Source: Saccharomonospora viridis DSM 43017 (GTDB lineage: Bacteria > Actinomycetota > Actinomycetes > Mycobacteriales > Pseudonocardiaceae). Taken from it: a stretch of 64,000 nucleotides of DNA. The notes under the pieces were generated by a model. The model saw nothing but the letters and a program-made list of their open reading frames with translations. It did not search any database and was not told where the DNA came from. The position numbers were made by a program, and so were the translations under genes. Positions 1-7,474 of this stretch are shown piece after piece. How positions within the stretch are numbered: the stretch's first letter is position 1; every line of letters starts with the position of its first letter. The stretch covers positions 620,001-684,000 of the forward strand of contig NC_013159.1 of the NCBI RefSeq assembly GCF_000023865.1, given 5' to 3'.

Positions 1-188
1 CACAGCCCGCGGACTCGTCCGTTACCGCACGGCCGTCGGGAAGACCACAGGTGTTCCGCGACGGCGACCCGGTCGCCCAACGGGCCGGCCCCGGCGAGCC
101 GGGACGACGGTGGAAAGACGTCCGCCCGCGGTGGCGGTCCGCTCACCGAAGCCTTCCACCGGGGGCGGTCCGCTCGGTCGCCGGCTGT
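1..188. other. left-edge stretch, no gene assigned
   Basis: No reading frame here shows a convincing domain or a start with a ribosome binding site. The segment lies 3' of the minus-strand gene ending at 189 and may hold its terminator or the end of a gene lying to the left. The 11-mer GCGGTCCGCTC occurs twice about 30 bp apart. Confidence 0.4.
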
Positions 189-896
189 TTAGCCCAATTC
201 GACGGTGGTGCGTTCGGTGTCGCGGTGCTCGGCGACCTTGACCGGGTCGGCGTTGGTCACCTGCACCAGATGGGCACCCGCCGCCACCGGCGCCAGCACC
301 GCGTCCACCACCCCGTCGGGCAGCGTCCACGCGCGGGTGGACAACACCCGGTCGCCCTCGCCGATGCCCAACGCCGTCGCGCGTTCCCGAGCGCGAGCGG
401 TCAACTCGGCCACGGTGATGCCGAGCAATGCCGGCGTGTCGTCGTCGACGGGGAACAAGGGGGAGAAGTCGTCCCCGCACGCCCGTGCCTCCGACAGGTA
501 GTCGAACGCGCCGTCGGGTGGTTCCGTGGTGAGTCCCCGACCGAGTGGGTCGAGGGCGACGATCGCCGTCGCGTCCGCCGCGCTGCCGTCGGCGTCCGGA
601 CCGACGAAGGCGACGGCCGCCTCGGCGGGACCCTGGACGACGTGCGCGCCACACCACCAGGCACCGAACAGCACCCCCGCCGTCTGCCAGTGTGCGGGCA
701 GGTCGACGGCGACCTCGTCTCCCGGCTCGATGTCGAATTCCTCCACGAGCCAGTTCGCGGTTTTCGCCGCCCAGTTGGCGAGGGTGGCCACCGAGAGCTC
801 GATCCGGCTGCCGTCGGCGTCGTCGTAGTGCGTGATCGCTGGCCGGGCCGCCGAGGACGACAGCAGCGGCCGCAACAAGTGCTCGGTGAGGCTCAT
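189..896 (-). CDS. TIGR03089 family protein (AMP-binding-like)
   Basis: A 235-aa protein of the actinobacterial TIGR03089 family, which resembles the N-terminal part of acyl-CoA synthetases but is far shorter than a full enzyme (about 500 aa). The N-terminus has the synthetase-like stretch around residues 40-85 (WLVEEFDIEPGD, then GAWWCGAHVV), but no P-loop or adenylation core can be recognised, so catalysis cannot be assumed. It lies 3' of the LytR-CpsA-Psr gene on the same strand, an arrangement I recall from mycobacteria (Rv3268 beside Rv3267). A tandem-repeat tract separates the two genes. Family assignment is good; function is unknown. Confidence 0.8.
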   Translation of the reverse strand: MSLTEHLLRPLLSSSAARPAITHYDDADGSRIELSVATLANWAAKTANWLVEEFDIEPGDEVAVDLPAHWQTAGVLFGAWWCGAHVVQGPAEAAVAFVGPDADGSAADATAIVALDPLGRGLTTEPPDGAFDYLSEARACGDDFSPLFPVDDDTPALLGITVAELTARARERATALGIGEGDRVLSTRAWTLPDGVVDAVLAPVAAGAHLVQVTNADPVKVAEHRDTERTTVELG

Positions 897-935
897 GCGA
901 CCACGCTAACGCCCCACACCGAGTGAAGCCGCACC

Positions 936-1008
936 GTGTCCGCAGGCTGGGTAGCCGTGTCCGCAGCCCACGTAGTCGTGTCCGCAGCCCACGTAGTCGT
1001 GTCCGCAG
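936..1008 (+). repeat. 21-bp tandem repeat, locus 1
   Basis: Four units beginning GTGTCCGCA start at 936, 957, 978 and 999, exactly 21 bp apart. Two of them are identical (GTGTCCGCAGCCCACGTAGT plus C). The last unit abuts the stop codon of the minus-strand LCP gene, so the tract lies directly 3' of that gene. The same repeat family recurs near 18.5 kb and 47.2 kb, always at gene 3' ends. Confidence 0.9.
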
Positions 1009-2553
1009 TCAGTTCACACACGTCACGCCGTCGGCGGTGATCTTTGTGCCGTCGTTCTGCGGTGCCGATCCACCCCCGGAAGGTCGTTCCCCCGCCGTCC
1101 GGTCGTCCCGGCCTCGTCCGTCGCCCTGCTCCACGACACCGGCGATGAACTTCCGTACTTCCTCCACGTCGACCTGCACGATGCTCTGCTTCCCGTCCGG
1201 GCTCCACGCGGCGATGTCGACGACGGGGATCGTGACGAACGAGAAGTCCCCCGACGCGATCCCGCGGGTTTGCCTGGCGAACTTCAGCAGGTCCAGGTCG
1301 GAGTCCAGGACCAGCGAGCGTCGCAGGGCGTTGGCCAGCTTCTTCAACTTGCCGGTGTCGGTGAGAGTGCCCGCCGACAACACCTTGTTGAGCGCGGACG
1401 CCAAGAACGCCTGTTGCCGCTGGATCCGGTCGAGGTCACCGCGGGGCAGATTGTTGCGTTGCCGTACGAACGACAGCGCCTCCCCGCCGGAGACGGTCTG
1501 CCGTCCGGCCGCGAAATTGGCACCGGAGTCGGTGTCGAACGTGGCGTGGTTGAGACACACCTCCACGCCGTCGAGTGCCTCGGTGATCAGGTAGAAACCG
1601 AAGAGGTTCACCTCGGCGTAGTGGTCGATGCGGACCTGGGTGAATTCCTGCACCGTGCGCACCAGCGCCGCACGGCCCGCCTGGTCGGATCGGCGTTCCA
1701 CTTCGGAGCGATCGGTGACGCCTTCCCGGCGTAGTTCGTTGGCGGTCCGGTACTTCTCCGTGCCGTACACCGAATTGATCTTGGCGTGTTCGTCGCCGGA
1801 CACCGCGACCCAGGTGTCGCGGGGAATCGAGATCCCGGTCGGGGGCGCGCCGTCGTGCGGGATCCGCAGCAGGATCAGGGTGTCCGTGCTGATGCCGGGC
1901 TTGTTCTCGGTGCGCAGTTGTCTGAGTACGTGCGGCGGGAGGGGATTGCCCTCCATGTCGGTGCGCGCATCGGTACCCACGAGCAGGATGTCGGTGGCGC
2001 CGTCGTCCTCGGGAGGCGGTGGGGGTTCGCCGTCGTCCGGTTCGTCGTTCTGCCGCAACGCGTCGGTGGTGTTGACGTTGTCCTGGAGGGTGTCCAGCGT
2101 GGAGTAGGCGTAGCCGGTGATGGCCAGCGCGATCACCGACAGCAGAGCGCCCACCGAACGGACCAGGGCCTTCGCGGCTTTCCGGCCGCGGTTGCGACCC
2201 CGTCCACGGGTCGGGGCTCTGCTCGCGGCGTCCGGCTCCTCGGCGGGCCCTCGAGCGGATTCCCCCGCCCCGGATTCCCCGGTTTCCTCGGCGGTCTCCG
2301 GTTCGGTTCGCGCGCCGGGACCACTGCCAGCGCCGTCACCGTCGTCGCCGTCGTGGTCCCTGTCGCTGTTCTCGCTGTCGTCGCTTCCGGGGTGGGAGTC
2401 GGTGTCGGCCGCGTCGGTGTCGCTTCGATCGGGGATCATGCCGCCGTCGGAATCGGACCGCGCGTCGGGCCCATGTTCGGACTCGATCTGGCCGGGCGAA
2501 GCTCCCTCGTGTTCCTCGCCCTCGGTGGTAGGGCGCTTCTCACCCTTGTCCAC
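1009..2553 (-). CDS. LytR-CpsA-Psr (LCP) family glycopolymer transferase
   Basis: A 514-aa LCP protein. LCP enzymes sit in the cytoplasmic membrane and transfer lipid-linked glycopolymers (arabinogalactan or teichoic-type) to peptidoglycan. A long acidic Asp/Ser/Glu-rich cytoplasmic tail (about residues 1-120) precedes one membrane span near residues 130-150 (LLSVIALAITGYAY). The LCP domain follows, with DILLVGTDARTD, the Arg-containing SIPRDTWV segment and GDLDRIQRQQAFL. There is no LytR_C domain, unlike its neighbour. The extreme C-terminus (ITADGVTCVN) nearly matches that of the next LCP protein. It lies about 44 bp downstream of the second LCP gene on the same strand, so the pair may be one transcription unit. 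Confidence 0.9.
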   Translation of the reverse strand: MDKGEKRPTTEGEEHEGASPGQIESEHGPDARSDSDGGMIPDRSDTDAADTDSHPGSDDSENSDRDHDGDDGDGAGSGPGARTEPETAEETGESGAGESARGPAEEPDAASRAPTRGRGRNRGRKAAKALVRSVGALLSVIALAITGYAYSTLDTLQDNVNTTDALRQNDEPDDGEPPPPPEDDGATDILLVGTDARTDMEGNPLPPHVLRQLRTENKPGISTDTLILLRIPHDGAPPTGISIPRDTWVAVSGDEHAKINSVYGTEKYRTANELRREGVTDRSEVERRSDQAGRAALVRTVQEFTQVRIDHYAEVNLFGFYLITEALDGVEVCLNHATFDTDSGANFAAGRQTVSGGEALSFVRQRNNLPRGDLDRIQRQQAFLASALNKVLSAGTLTDTGKLKKLANALRRSLVLDSDLDLLKFARQTRGIASGDFSFVTIPVVDIAAWSPDGKQSIVQVDVEEVRKFIAGVVEQGDGRGRDDRTAGERPSGGGSAPQNDGTKITADGVTCVN

Positions 2554-2597
2554 GGTGGTTCCCCTCCCACCCCGTGTGCGGTTACCAGCGAGTCAGC

Positions 2598-4214
2598 CTA
2601 GTAGATGCACGGCACTCCACCAGCGGTGATCGGTCCGTCCTCGGCGTCCTCCGATCCCTCGTCCGTACCGGGTTCCCCGGACTCCGGAGCGCTCTGCCCG
2701 GTGTCCGACTGTTGTTGCGCCCGATACCCCACACTCCCGGTCCGCAGCGGCTGAACCCCGGTGAGCCCTTCCGCGCCCTGGGTCGTGGGGGGCAACGTGA
2801 AGTCCCCGCCGAGGTACAGGTTGAGCGTTCCGGGGGCCAGCTGTGGGTCGGCCTGGGCGGCGAAGTCCACGCCCAAAGCCGTACGCAGCGCGTCGACACC
2901 GGCTTGCTCGCCCGGAGCATGGTAGATCACCGTGGAGTTCTGCGGGTCTGATTGTGCGTAACTTTCCCCGCCGAAACCCTGACTCGCCAACAGCGTTCGC
3001 GTGGCCTCACCCAGGGAGGGGTCCGCCGTGGCGTTGTAGATGTGCACCGTGTAGGCCTCCGCGCCCGGCACCGTCTGCGGCACCGAGTCCATGCGCGGAT
3101 CGCCTTCGGTCTCCCTCGGGACCAATTCGTCGATGAAAGCCCTGATCTGCGCGGGGTCCACCTCCAGCACGGACGCGCCGTTGACGTACATGTCCTGCAC
3201 CACGGGGACCGTGTGGAACTCGATCTGCCCACCGGAGAGGTTGCGCATCTGATGGGCGAACTCCAGCAGGTCCCAGTCCTTGGAGACGACCACCGACTTC
3301 TGCACGGCCGAGATCACCTCGGACAGGCGTGACGGGTTCAGCAGGATCTCCTTGGAGAGCATCTTGCGGGCGAGGCCGGACAAGAACGCCTGCTGCCGGT
3401 TGATCCGGTCCAGGTCACCGCGGGGGAGTCCGGTGCGCTGTCGCACGAACGCCAGCGCCTGCACCCCTTCGATGGTCTGCCTTCCTGCGGGGAGGTTGAT
3501 GCCGGACTTGGCTTCCTTCGCGGGTTGTTTCAGGCAGACCTCGATGCCGCCGATGGCTTTGGTGATCTCGTAGAAACTCGCCAGGTTCACCTCGGCGTAC
3601 CGGTCGATCATGCCGGGCCGGCCGATGAGCTGTTCGATGGTGGCGATGAGGTTCTTGCGCCCCTCGGCCTCGGCCTGCTTCTCGATCGCCTCGGTGTCGG
3701 TCTCCCCCTGGGCGAGCAGGGTGTTGCGGGTGTGGTTGTAGGCGAAGCGGAACGCGGTGTTGAGCCGGTTGGTCCCGTAGCCGCCCGCCAGCTCCACCCA
3801 GGAGTCCCGGGGGAAGGAGATGGCGGTGGCGCTGGTGCCGTCCTGGGGGATGTGCACCAGGATCATCGTGTCGGTCTGTTTGGTTCCCTCGTCCTTGCCG
3901 GCGTGGAGCATGTCGAGCACTTCCTGCGGCAGGGGGTTGCCCTGCGCGTCGGTGCGACTGTCGATGCCGACGAGGAGGATGTCGACGGAGCCGTCCAGCG
4001 GTTTCGCTCCGGGCTCCTGGTCGTCGAACACGTCGGTCGTGGCGAGGTTCGACTGTGCGGTCCCGATCATCTGCCAGCCGTAGGCAGTGAGTGCCAACAC
4101 CACGACGGACAGCAAGGACACGAGGGTTCTGCCGCCGATGAGGCCGATGGTGCGAAGCCGGGACTTGCTTCGTATGACTGGCGTGTCGAGCGGTTCCCGT
4201 GCCCCGTCGGTCAC
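2598..4214 (-). CDS. LCP family protein with C-terminal LytR_C domain
   Basis: A 538-aa wall-glycopolymer ligase. The GTG start at 4214 is chosen because a GGGGAGGGG motif lies 6 nt upstream; longer in-frame starts run into the rmlB promoter region. It has a short cytoplasmic tail, a membrane span (about residues 30-50, LVSLLSVVVLALTAYGW) and the LCP domain with DILLVGIDSRTD, SFPRDSWVEL and RGDLDRINRQQAFL. A LytR_C domain lies near residues 370-460 (YTVHIYNATADPSLG to LNLYLGGDF). It ends ITAGGVPCIY, echoing the downstream paralogue. It is transcribed divergently from rmlB, which makes dTDP-rhamnose precursor, consistent with attachment of a rhamnose-containing wall polymer (an inference). Confidence 0.92.
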   Translation of the reverse strand: MTDGAREPLDTPVIRSKSRLRTIGLIGGRTLVSLLSVVVLALTAYGWQMIGTAQSNLATTDVFDDQEPGAKPLDGSVDILLVGIDSRTDAQGNPLPQEVLDMLHAGKDEGTKQTDTMILVHIPQDGTSATAISFPRDSWVELAGGYGTNRLNTAFRFAYNHTRNTLLAQGETDTEAIEKQAEAEGRKNLIATIEQLIGRPGMIDRYAEVNLASFYEITKAIGGIEVCLKQPAKEAKSGINLPAGRQTIEGVQALAFVRQRTGLPRGDLDRINRQQAFLSGLARKMLSKEILLNPSRLSEVISAVQKSVVVSKDWDLLEFAHQMRNLSGGQIEFHTVPVVQDMYVNGASVLEVDPAQIRAFIDELVPRETEGDPRMDSVPQTVPGAEAYTVHIYNATADPSLGEATRTLLASQGFGGESYAQSDPQNSTVIYHAPGEQAGVDALRTALGVDFAAQADPQLAPGTLNLYLGGDFTLPPTTQGAEGLTGVQPLRTGSVGYRAQQQSDTGQSAPESGEPGTDEGSEDAEDGPITAGGVPCIY

Positions 4215-4393
4215 GTGCTGCCCCTCCCCCGTGGTGTGTCGCCCGGTCAGGTTACTGGCGTCTCGCGAAACAAGACGTGCATCAGTTCCAAAACGTTGCT
4301 TTTCATTCCGTTCGACTCGGGCCGGTTGCCTGGCGCGCCGGACGTGCGTGCATGGCACACTGCCCTGGCAAGGCGAGGTTGTGGGAGGACACG
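4215..4393. promoter_or_regulatory. divergent promoter region, LCP / rmlB
   Basis: A 179-bp spacer between divergently transcribed genes that must hold both promoters. A locally AT-richer patch lies near 4285-4310. No -10/-35 pair could be assigned with confidence. Confidence 0.4.
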
Positions 4394-5386
4394 ATGCGGG
4401 TTCTGGTCACGGGCGGCGCGGGTTTCATCGGCTCGCACTACGTGCGGCAGGCGCTGTCCGGCGCGTACGACTCGTTGCGTGATGCCGAGGTCATCGTGCT
4501 CGACAAGTTGACCTACGCGGGCAACCGCAGCAATCTCGACCCCGTCGCGGACAGTCCTCGGTTCCGGTTCGTCCAGGGCGACATCTGTGATTCCGCCTTG
4601 GTCCGTGAGGTCATGACGGGCGTGGACCTCGTGGTGCACTTCGCTGCTGAGTCGCATGTGGACCGTTCGATCGTCGGGTCGGCCGACTTCGTGCTGACCA
4701 ACGTCCTCGGCACGCAGACGCTGTTGCAGGCGGCGTGCGATGCGGAGGTCGGCAAGTTCGTCCACGTGTCCACCGACGAGGTGTACGGCTCCATCGACGA
4801 GGGTTCGTGGCCGGAGGACCATCCGTTGGAACCGAACTCGCCGTATTCGGCCTCCAAGGCGTCCTCCGATCTGATCGCGCGGTCGTTCCACCGCACCTAC
4901 GGACTGCCGGTGTGTATCACCCGGTGTTCGAACAACTACGGTCCGTATCAGTTCCCGGAGAAGGTCATCCCGCTGTTCATCACCAATCTCCTTGACGGCA
5001 AACGGGTTCCGTTGTACGGCGACGGCCTCAACGTCCGGGACTGGTTGCACGTGGACGACCACTGCCGCGGCGTCCAGCTCGTGGCCGACCGCGGCCGTCC
5101 GGGCGAGATCTACAACATCGGCGGTGGAACCGAACTGACCAACCGTGACCTGACGAAACGTCTGCTCGACGCCGTGGGCGCCGACTGGGAGATGGTGGAA
5201 CAGGTCGAGGACCGTAAGGGCCACGACCGACGCTATTCGGTGGACATCACCAAGATCAGTACGGAACTCGGATACCGGCCGGAGGTGGACTTCGAAACCG
5301 GTCTCGCGGAGACTGTGCGCTGGTACACGGAGAACCGGCAGTGGTGGGAGCCGTTGAAGGAGCGCGCCGCCCTGACCGCGCGCTGA
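4394..5386 (+). CDS. rmlB: dTDP-glucose 4,6-dehydratase
   Basis: A 330-aa short-chain dehydrogenase that converts dTDP-glucose to dTDP-4-keto-6-deoxyglucose, the second step of dTDP-L-rhamnose synthesis. The NAD-binding motif GGAGFIGSHYVR begins at about residue 7. The catalytic Thr-Asp-Glu triad appears in VHVSTDEVYGS and YSASKASSD carries the catalytic Tyr and Lys. Other family signatures are HFAAESHVDRSI and TRCSNNYGPYQFPEK. The start is set by GGGAGGAC upstream of ATG 4394. rmlD follows after 64 bp. rmlA and rmlC are not in the window and must lie elsewhere. Confidence 0.97.
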   Translation: MRVLVTGGAGFIGSHYVRQALSGAYDSLRDAEVIVLDKLTYAGNRSNLDPVADSPRFRFVQGDICDSALVREVMTGVDLVVHFAAESHVDRSIVGSADFVLTNVLGTQTLLQAACDAEVGKFVHVSTDEVYGSIDEGSWPEDHPLEPNSPYSASKASSDLIARSFHRTYGLPVCITRCSNNYGPYQFPEKVIPLFITNLLDGKRVPLYGDGLNVRDWLHVDDHCRGVQLVADRGRPGEIYNIGGGTELTNRDLTKRLLDAVGADWEMVEQVEDRKGHDRRYSVDITKISTELGYRPEVDFETGLAETVRWYTENRQWWEPLKERAALTAR

Positions 5387-5450
5387 AGCCGCCGCTGTTC
5401 GGGCACCGGGACCGAATCCGGGACCACATGCGAGGGCAAGGCGGGTGGCG

Positions 5451-6392
5451 ATGAGTCGATCGGATGACACGGAAGGCGCGGGGATCGCGGTTCTGGTGCC
5501 GGGAGGCCGGGGACAGCTCGGCCGGGATCTGGTCGCCGCGGCGGCCGCCCTCGGCGACCGGATCGACGTGATCGCACCCGGTTCGGCGGAGCTGGACGTC
5601 ACCGAACCCGGAGCCGTGGTGGAGGCGGTGACCGATCTCGCCACGGGAGCGGCTCAGTCGGGCCGACGGGCCGTGGTGATCAACGCTGCCGCCTACACCG
5701 CTGTCGACGCGGCGGAGGAGGACGAGGGTACGGCGTTCTCGGTGAACGCCGACGGGCCGAGGATGTTGGCGGCCGTGTGCTCCTCCCGCGGGGTGCCCCT
5801 GGTGCACGTGTCCACCGACTACGTGTTCAGCGGAACCGCCGACCGTCCTTACGAGCCCGAGGACGCATTGGGGCCGCGCAGCGCGTACGGTCGCACCAAG
5901 GCCGCGGGGGAGAACGCCGTCCTCGGTTCCGGTGCGCGGGCGTGGGTGGTACGCACGGCGTGGCTTTACGGTGCGGGCGGGAACAATTTCGTGCGGACCA
6001 TGATGGAATTGGAGTCCCGTCGCGACACTGTGTCCGTTGTGGACGACCAATGTGGTTCTCCGACGTCGTCGGCCGATCTCGCGCGGGGACTGCTGGAGCT
6101 GGCCGACCGCATCACCTCAGGGCGAGGCCCCCGACGTAAGGTCCTGCACTGTACGAACTCCGGGCAGACCACGTGGTTCGGGCTGGCGCGGGCCGTGTTC
6201 GAGGAACTCGGGGCCGATCCGGGCCGGGTACGTCCGTGTTCGACGGAGGACTTCCCCCGTCCCGCACCGCGTCCGCCCTACTCCGTGCTGTCCAACGCGG
6301 CGTGGCTCGAATCCGGGCTGACTCCGCTGAGGCCGTGGCGGGAGGCTCTCACGGCGTTCTTCGCAGAGCTGCGGTCCCGAAGGACCGCTTAA
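5451..6392 (+). CDS. rmlD: dTDP-4-dehydrorhamnose reductase
   Basis: A 313-aa NADPH-dependent reductase for the last step of dTDP-L-rhamnose synthesis. It has a GxxGQLG nucleotide-binding loop (VPGGRGQLGRDL), VINAAAYTAVDAAE, HVSTDYVFSGT and the Tyr-x3-Lys pair in YGRTKAAGE, plus VRTAWLYG. The start is ATG 5451 or GTG 5445, six bp upstream; neither has a perfect ribosome binding site. The stop codon (6390-6392) overlaps the stop of the convergent glycosyltransferase gene. It is the rhamnose donor pathway for the glycosyltransferases that follow. Confidence 0.95.
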   Translation: MSRSDDTEGAGIAVLVPGGRGQLGRDLVAAAAALGDRIDVIAPGSAELDVTEPGAVVEAVTDLATGAAQSGRRAVVINAAAYTAVDAAEEDEGTAFSVNADGPRMLAAVCSSRGVPLVHVSTDYVFSGTADRPYEPEDALGPRSAYGRTKAAGENAVLGSGARAWVVRTAWLYGAGGNNFVRTMMELESRRDTVSVVDDQCGSPTSSADLARGLLELADRITSGRGPRRKVLHCTNSGQTTWFGLARAVFEELGADPGRVRPCSTEDFPRPAPRPPYSVLSNAAWLESGLTPLRPWREALTAFFAELRSRRTA

Positions 6393-7474
6393 GAGGACAC
6401 GGCGCGGCGATAGGCCGCCAACGTGGCCTCGGCGCACCGACGCCAGGTGAAACTGGCCGCGTGCGCCCTGCGGGTGGCGGAGGTGGACGCGGCGGAGGGT
6501 TCGTCCACGGCCTGGCGGAGTGCCTCGGCGAGCCCGTCCACGTCCCCGTACTGCACCAGTCGTGCCAGGCCGCCGGACACCTCCCGCAGCGACGGCACAT
6601 CGGTGCACACCACGGGCACGTCGCATGCCATGGCCTCGAGGATGGGCAGTCCGAATCCCTCGTCTCGGGAAGGGAGCACCAACGCCGACGCGCCGGCCAC
6701 GACCCGCTGGAGGTCTACATCGGACAGATAGCCGATGTGTCTTGTGCGCTCGGTGACGGGGAAGTTCCCCGGCCCCGCGAACACCAACGGCGGCAGACTC
6801 GAGTCGGTCGCATGCGCCCGAAGCAGCCAGTCGAGTCCCTTGCGCGGTCCCGGAGCCCCCGCGAACAACAGGTACTCGTCGGGCAGGCCGAGGCGGAGAC
6901 GTCGCTCCTCCCCGGGAGGCCGCCCGGTGAACCAGCCCGCGTCCACCCCCAGCGGTGTCACCTCGATCTTGTCACGGTCCACGTCGAGCCGTTCGGCGAC
7001 GGAATCGGCGACCGCGGCCGTCGGGGTGCAGATCACGTCGGCTCCGGCCGCGCCGCGTCGCACCAGCTCGGGCAGGTTGTGATCACTGGGCGCCAGTTCC
7101 TCCGGCGCGTCGAGGAACGCCAGGTCGTGGATGGTCAGTACGCGTGCGGCCCGCAAGGTGGGGGGCAGCACGAAGTTCGTGCCGTGCACGACGTCGGCAC
7201 GACCGGCGAACGTCTCCACCGGGGGGAAGTTGGACCGCAGCCAGGACGCGCGCAGCAGTCGCGCGGCCACGGGCATCCCCCTTGCACGTACCCCGTGTGG
7301 GAGCACGGAACGGAGCCCACGCCAGCCACGGAGCGTGAACCCTACGGCGCGGGTATCCACCCCGGACAGCGAGGCGAGTTCCTCCGACAACGAGGCCGTG
7401 TAACGGCCGATACCCGTGCGGTGTCCCAGCAGCGGGGTACCGTCCAGCAGTACTCGTAACTCTCGCTTAGCCAC
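6389..7474 (-). CDS. glycosyltransferase family 4 (GT-B)
   Basis: A 361-aa GT4-type glycosyltransferase. The GTG start at 7474 begins VAKRELRVLLDG and sits in the GTGGCTAA overlap with the upstream gene, indicating translational coupling; longer forms would extend into that gene. The N-terminal domain has GHRTGIGRYTASL. The C-terminal donor-binding domain shows LLFAGAPGPRKGLDWLL and the family's E-x7-E region (SRDEGFGLPILEAMACDVPVV). It probably adds a hexose or deoxyhexose to a lipid-linked wall or exopolysaccharide intermediate; donor and acceptor cannot be read from sequence. Confidence 0.9.
   Translation of the reverse strand: MAKRELRVLLDGTPLLGHRTGIGRYTASLSEELASLSGVDTRAVGFTLRGWRGLRSVLPHGVRARGMPVAARLLRASWLRSNFPPVETFAGRADVVHGTNFVLPPTLRAARVLTIHDLAFLDAPEELAPSDHNLPELVRRGAAGADVICTPTAAVADSVAERLDVDRDKIEVTPLGVDAGWFTGRPPGEERRLRLGLPDEYLLFAGAPGPRKGLDWLLRAHATDSSLPPLVFAGPGNFPVTERTRHIGYLSDVDLQRVVAGASALVLPSRDEGFGLPILEAMACDVPVVCTDVPSLREVSGGLARLVQYGDVDGLAEALRQAVDEPSAASTSATRRAHAASFTWRRCAEATLAAYRRAVSS

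Noticed and set aside
4247-5644. Minus-strand ORF opposite rmlB/rmlD
   Set aside because: Antisense shadow of two unambiguous dTDP-rhamnose genes.
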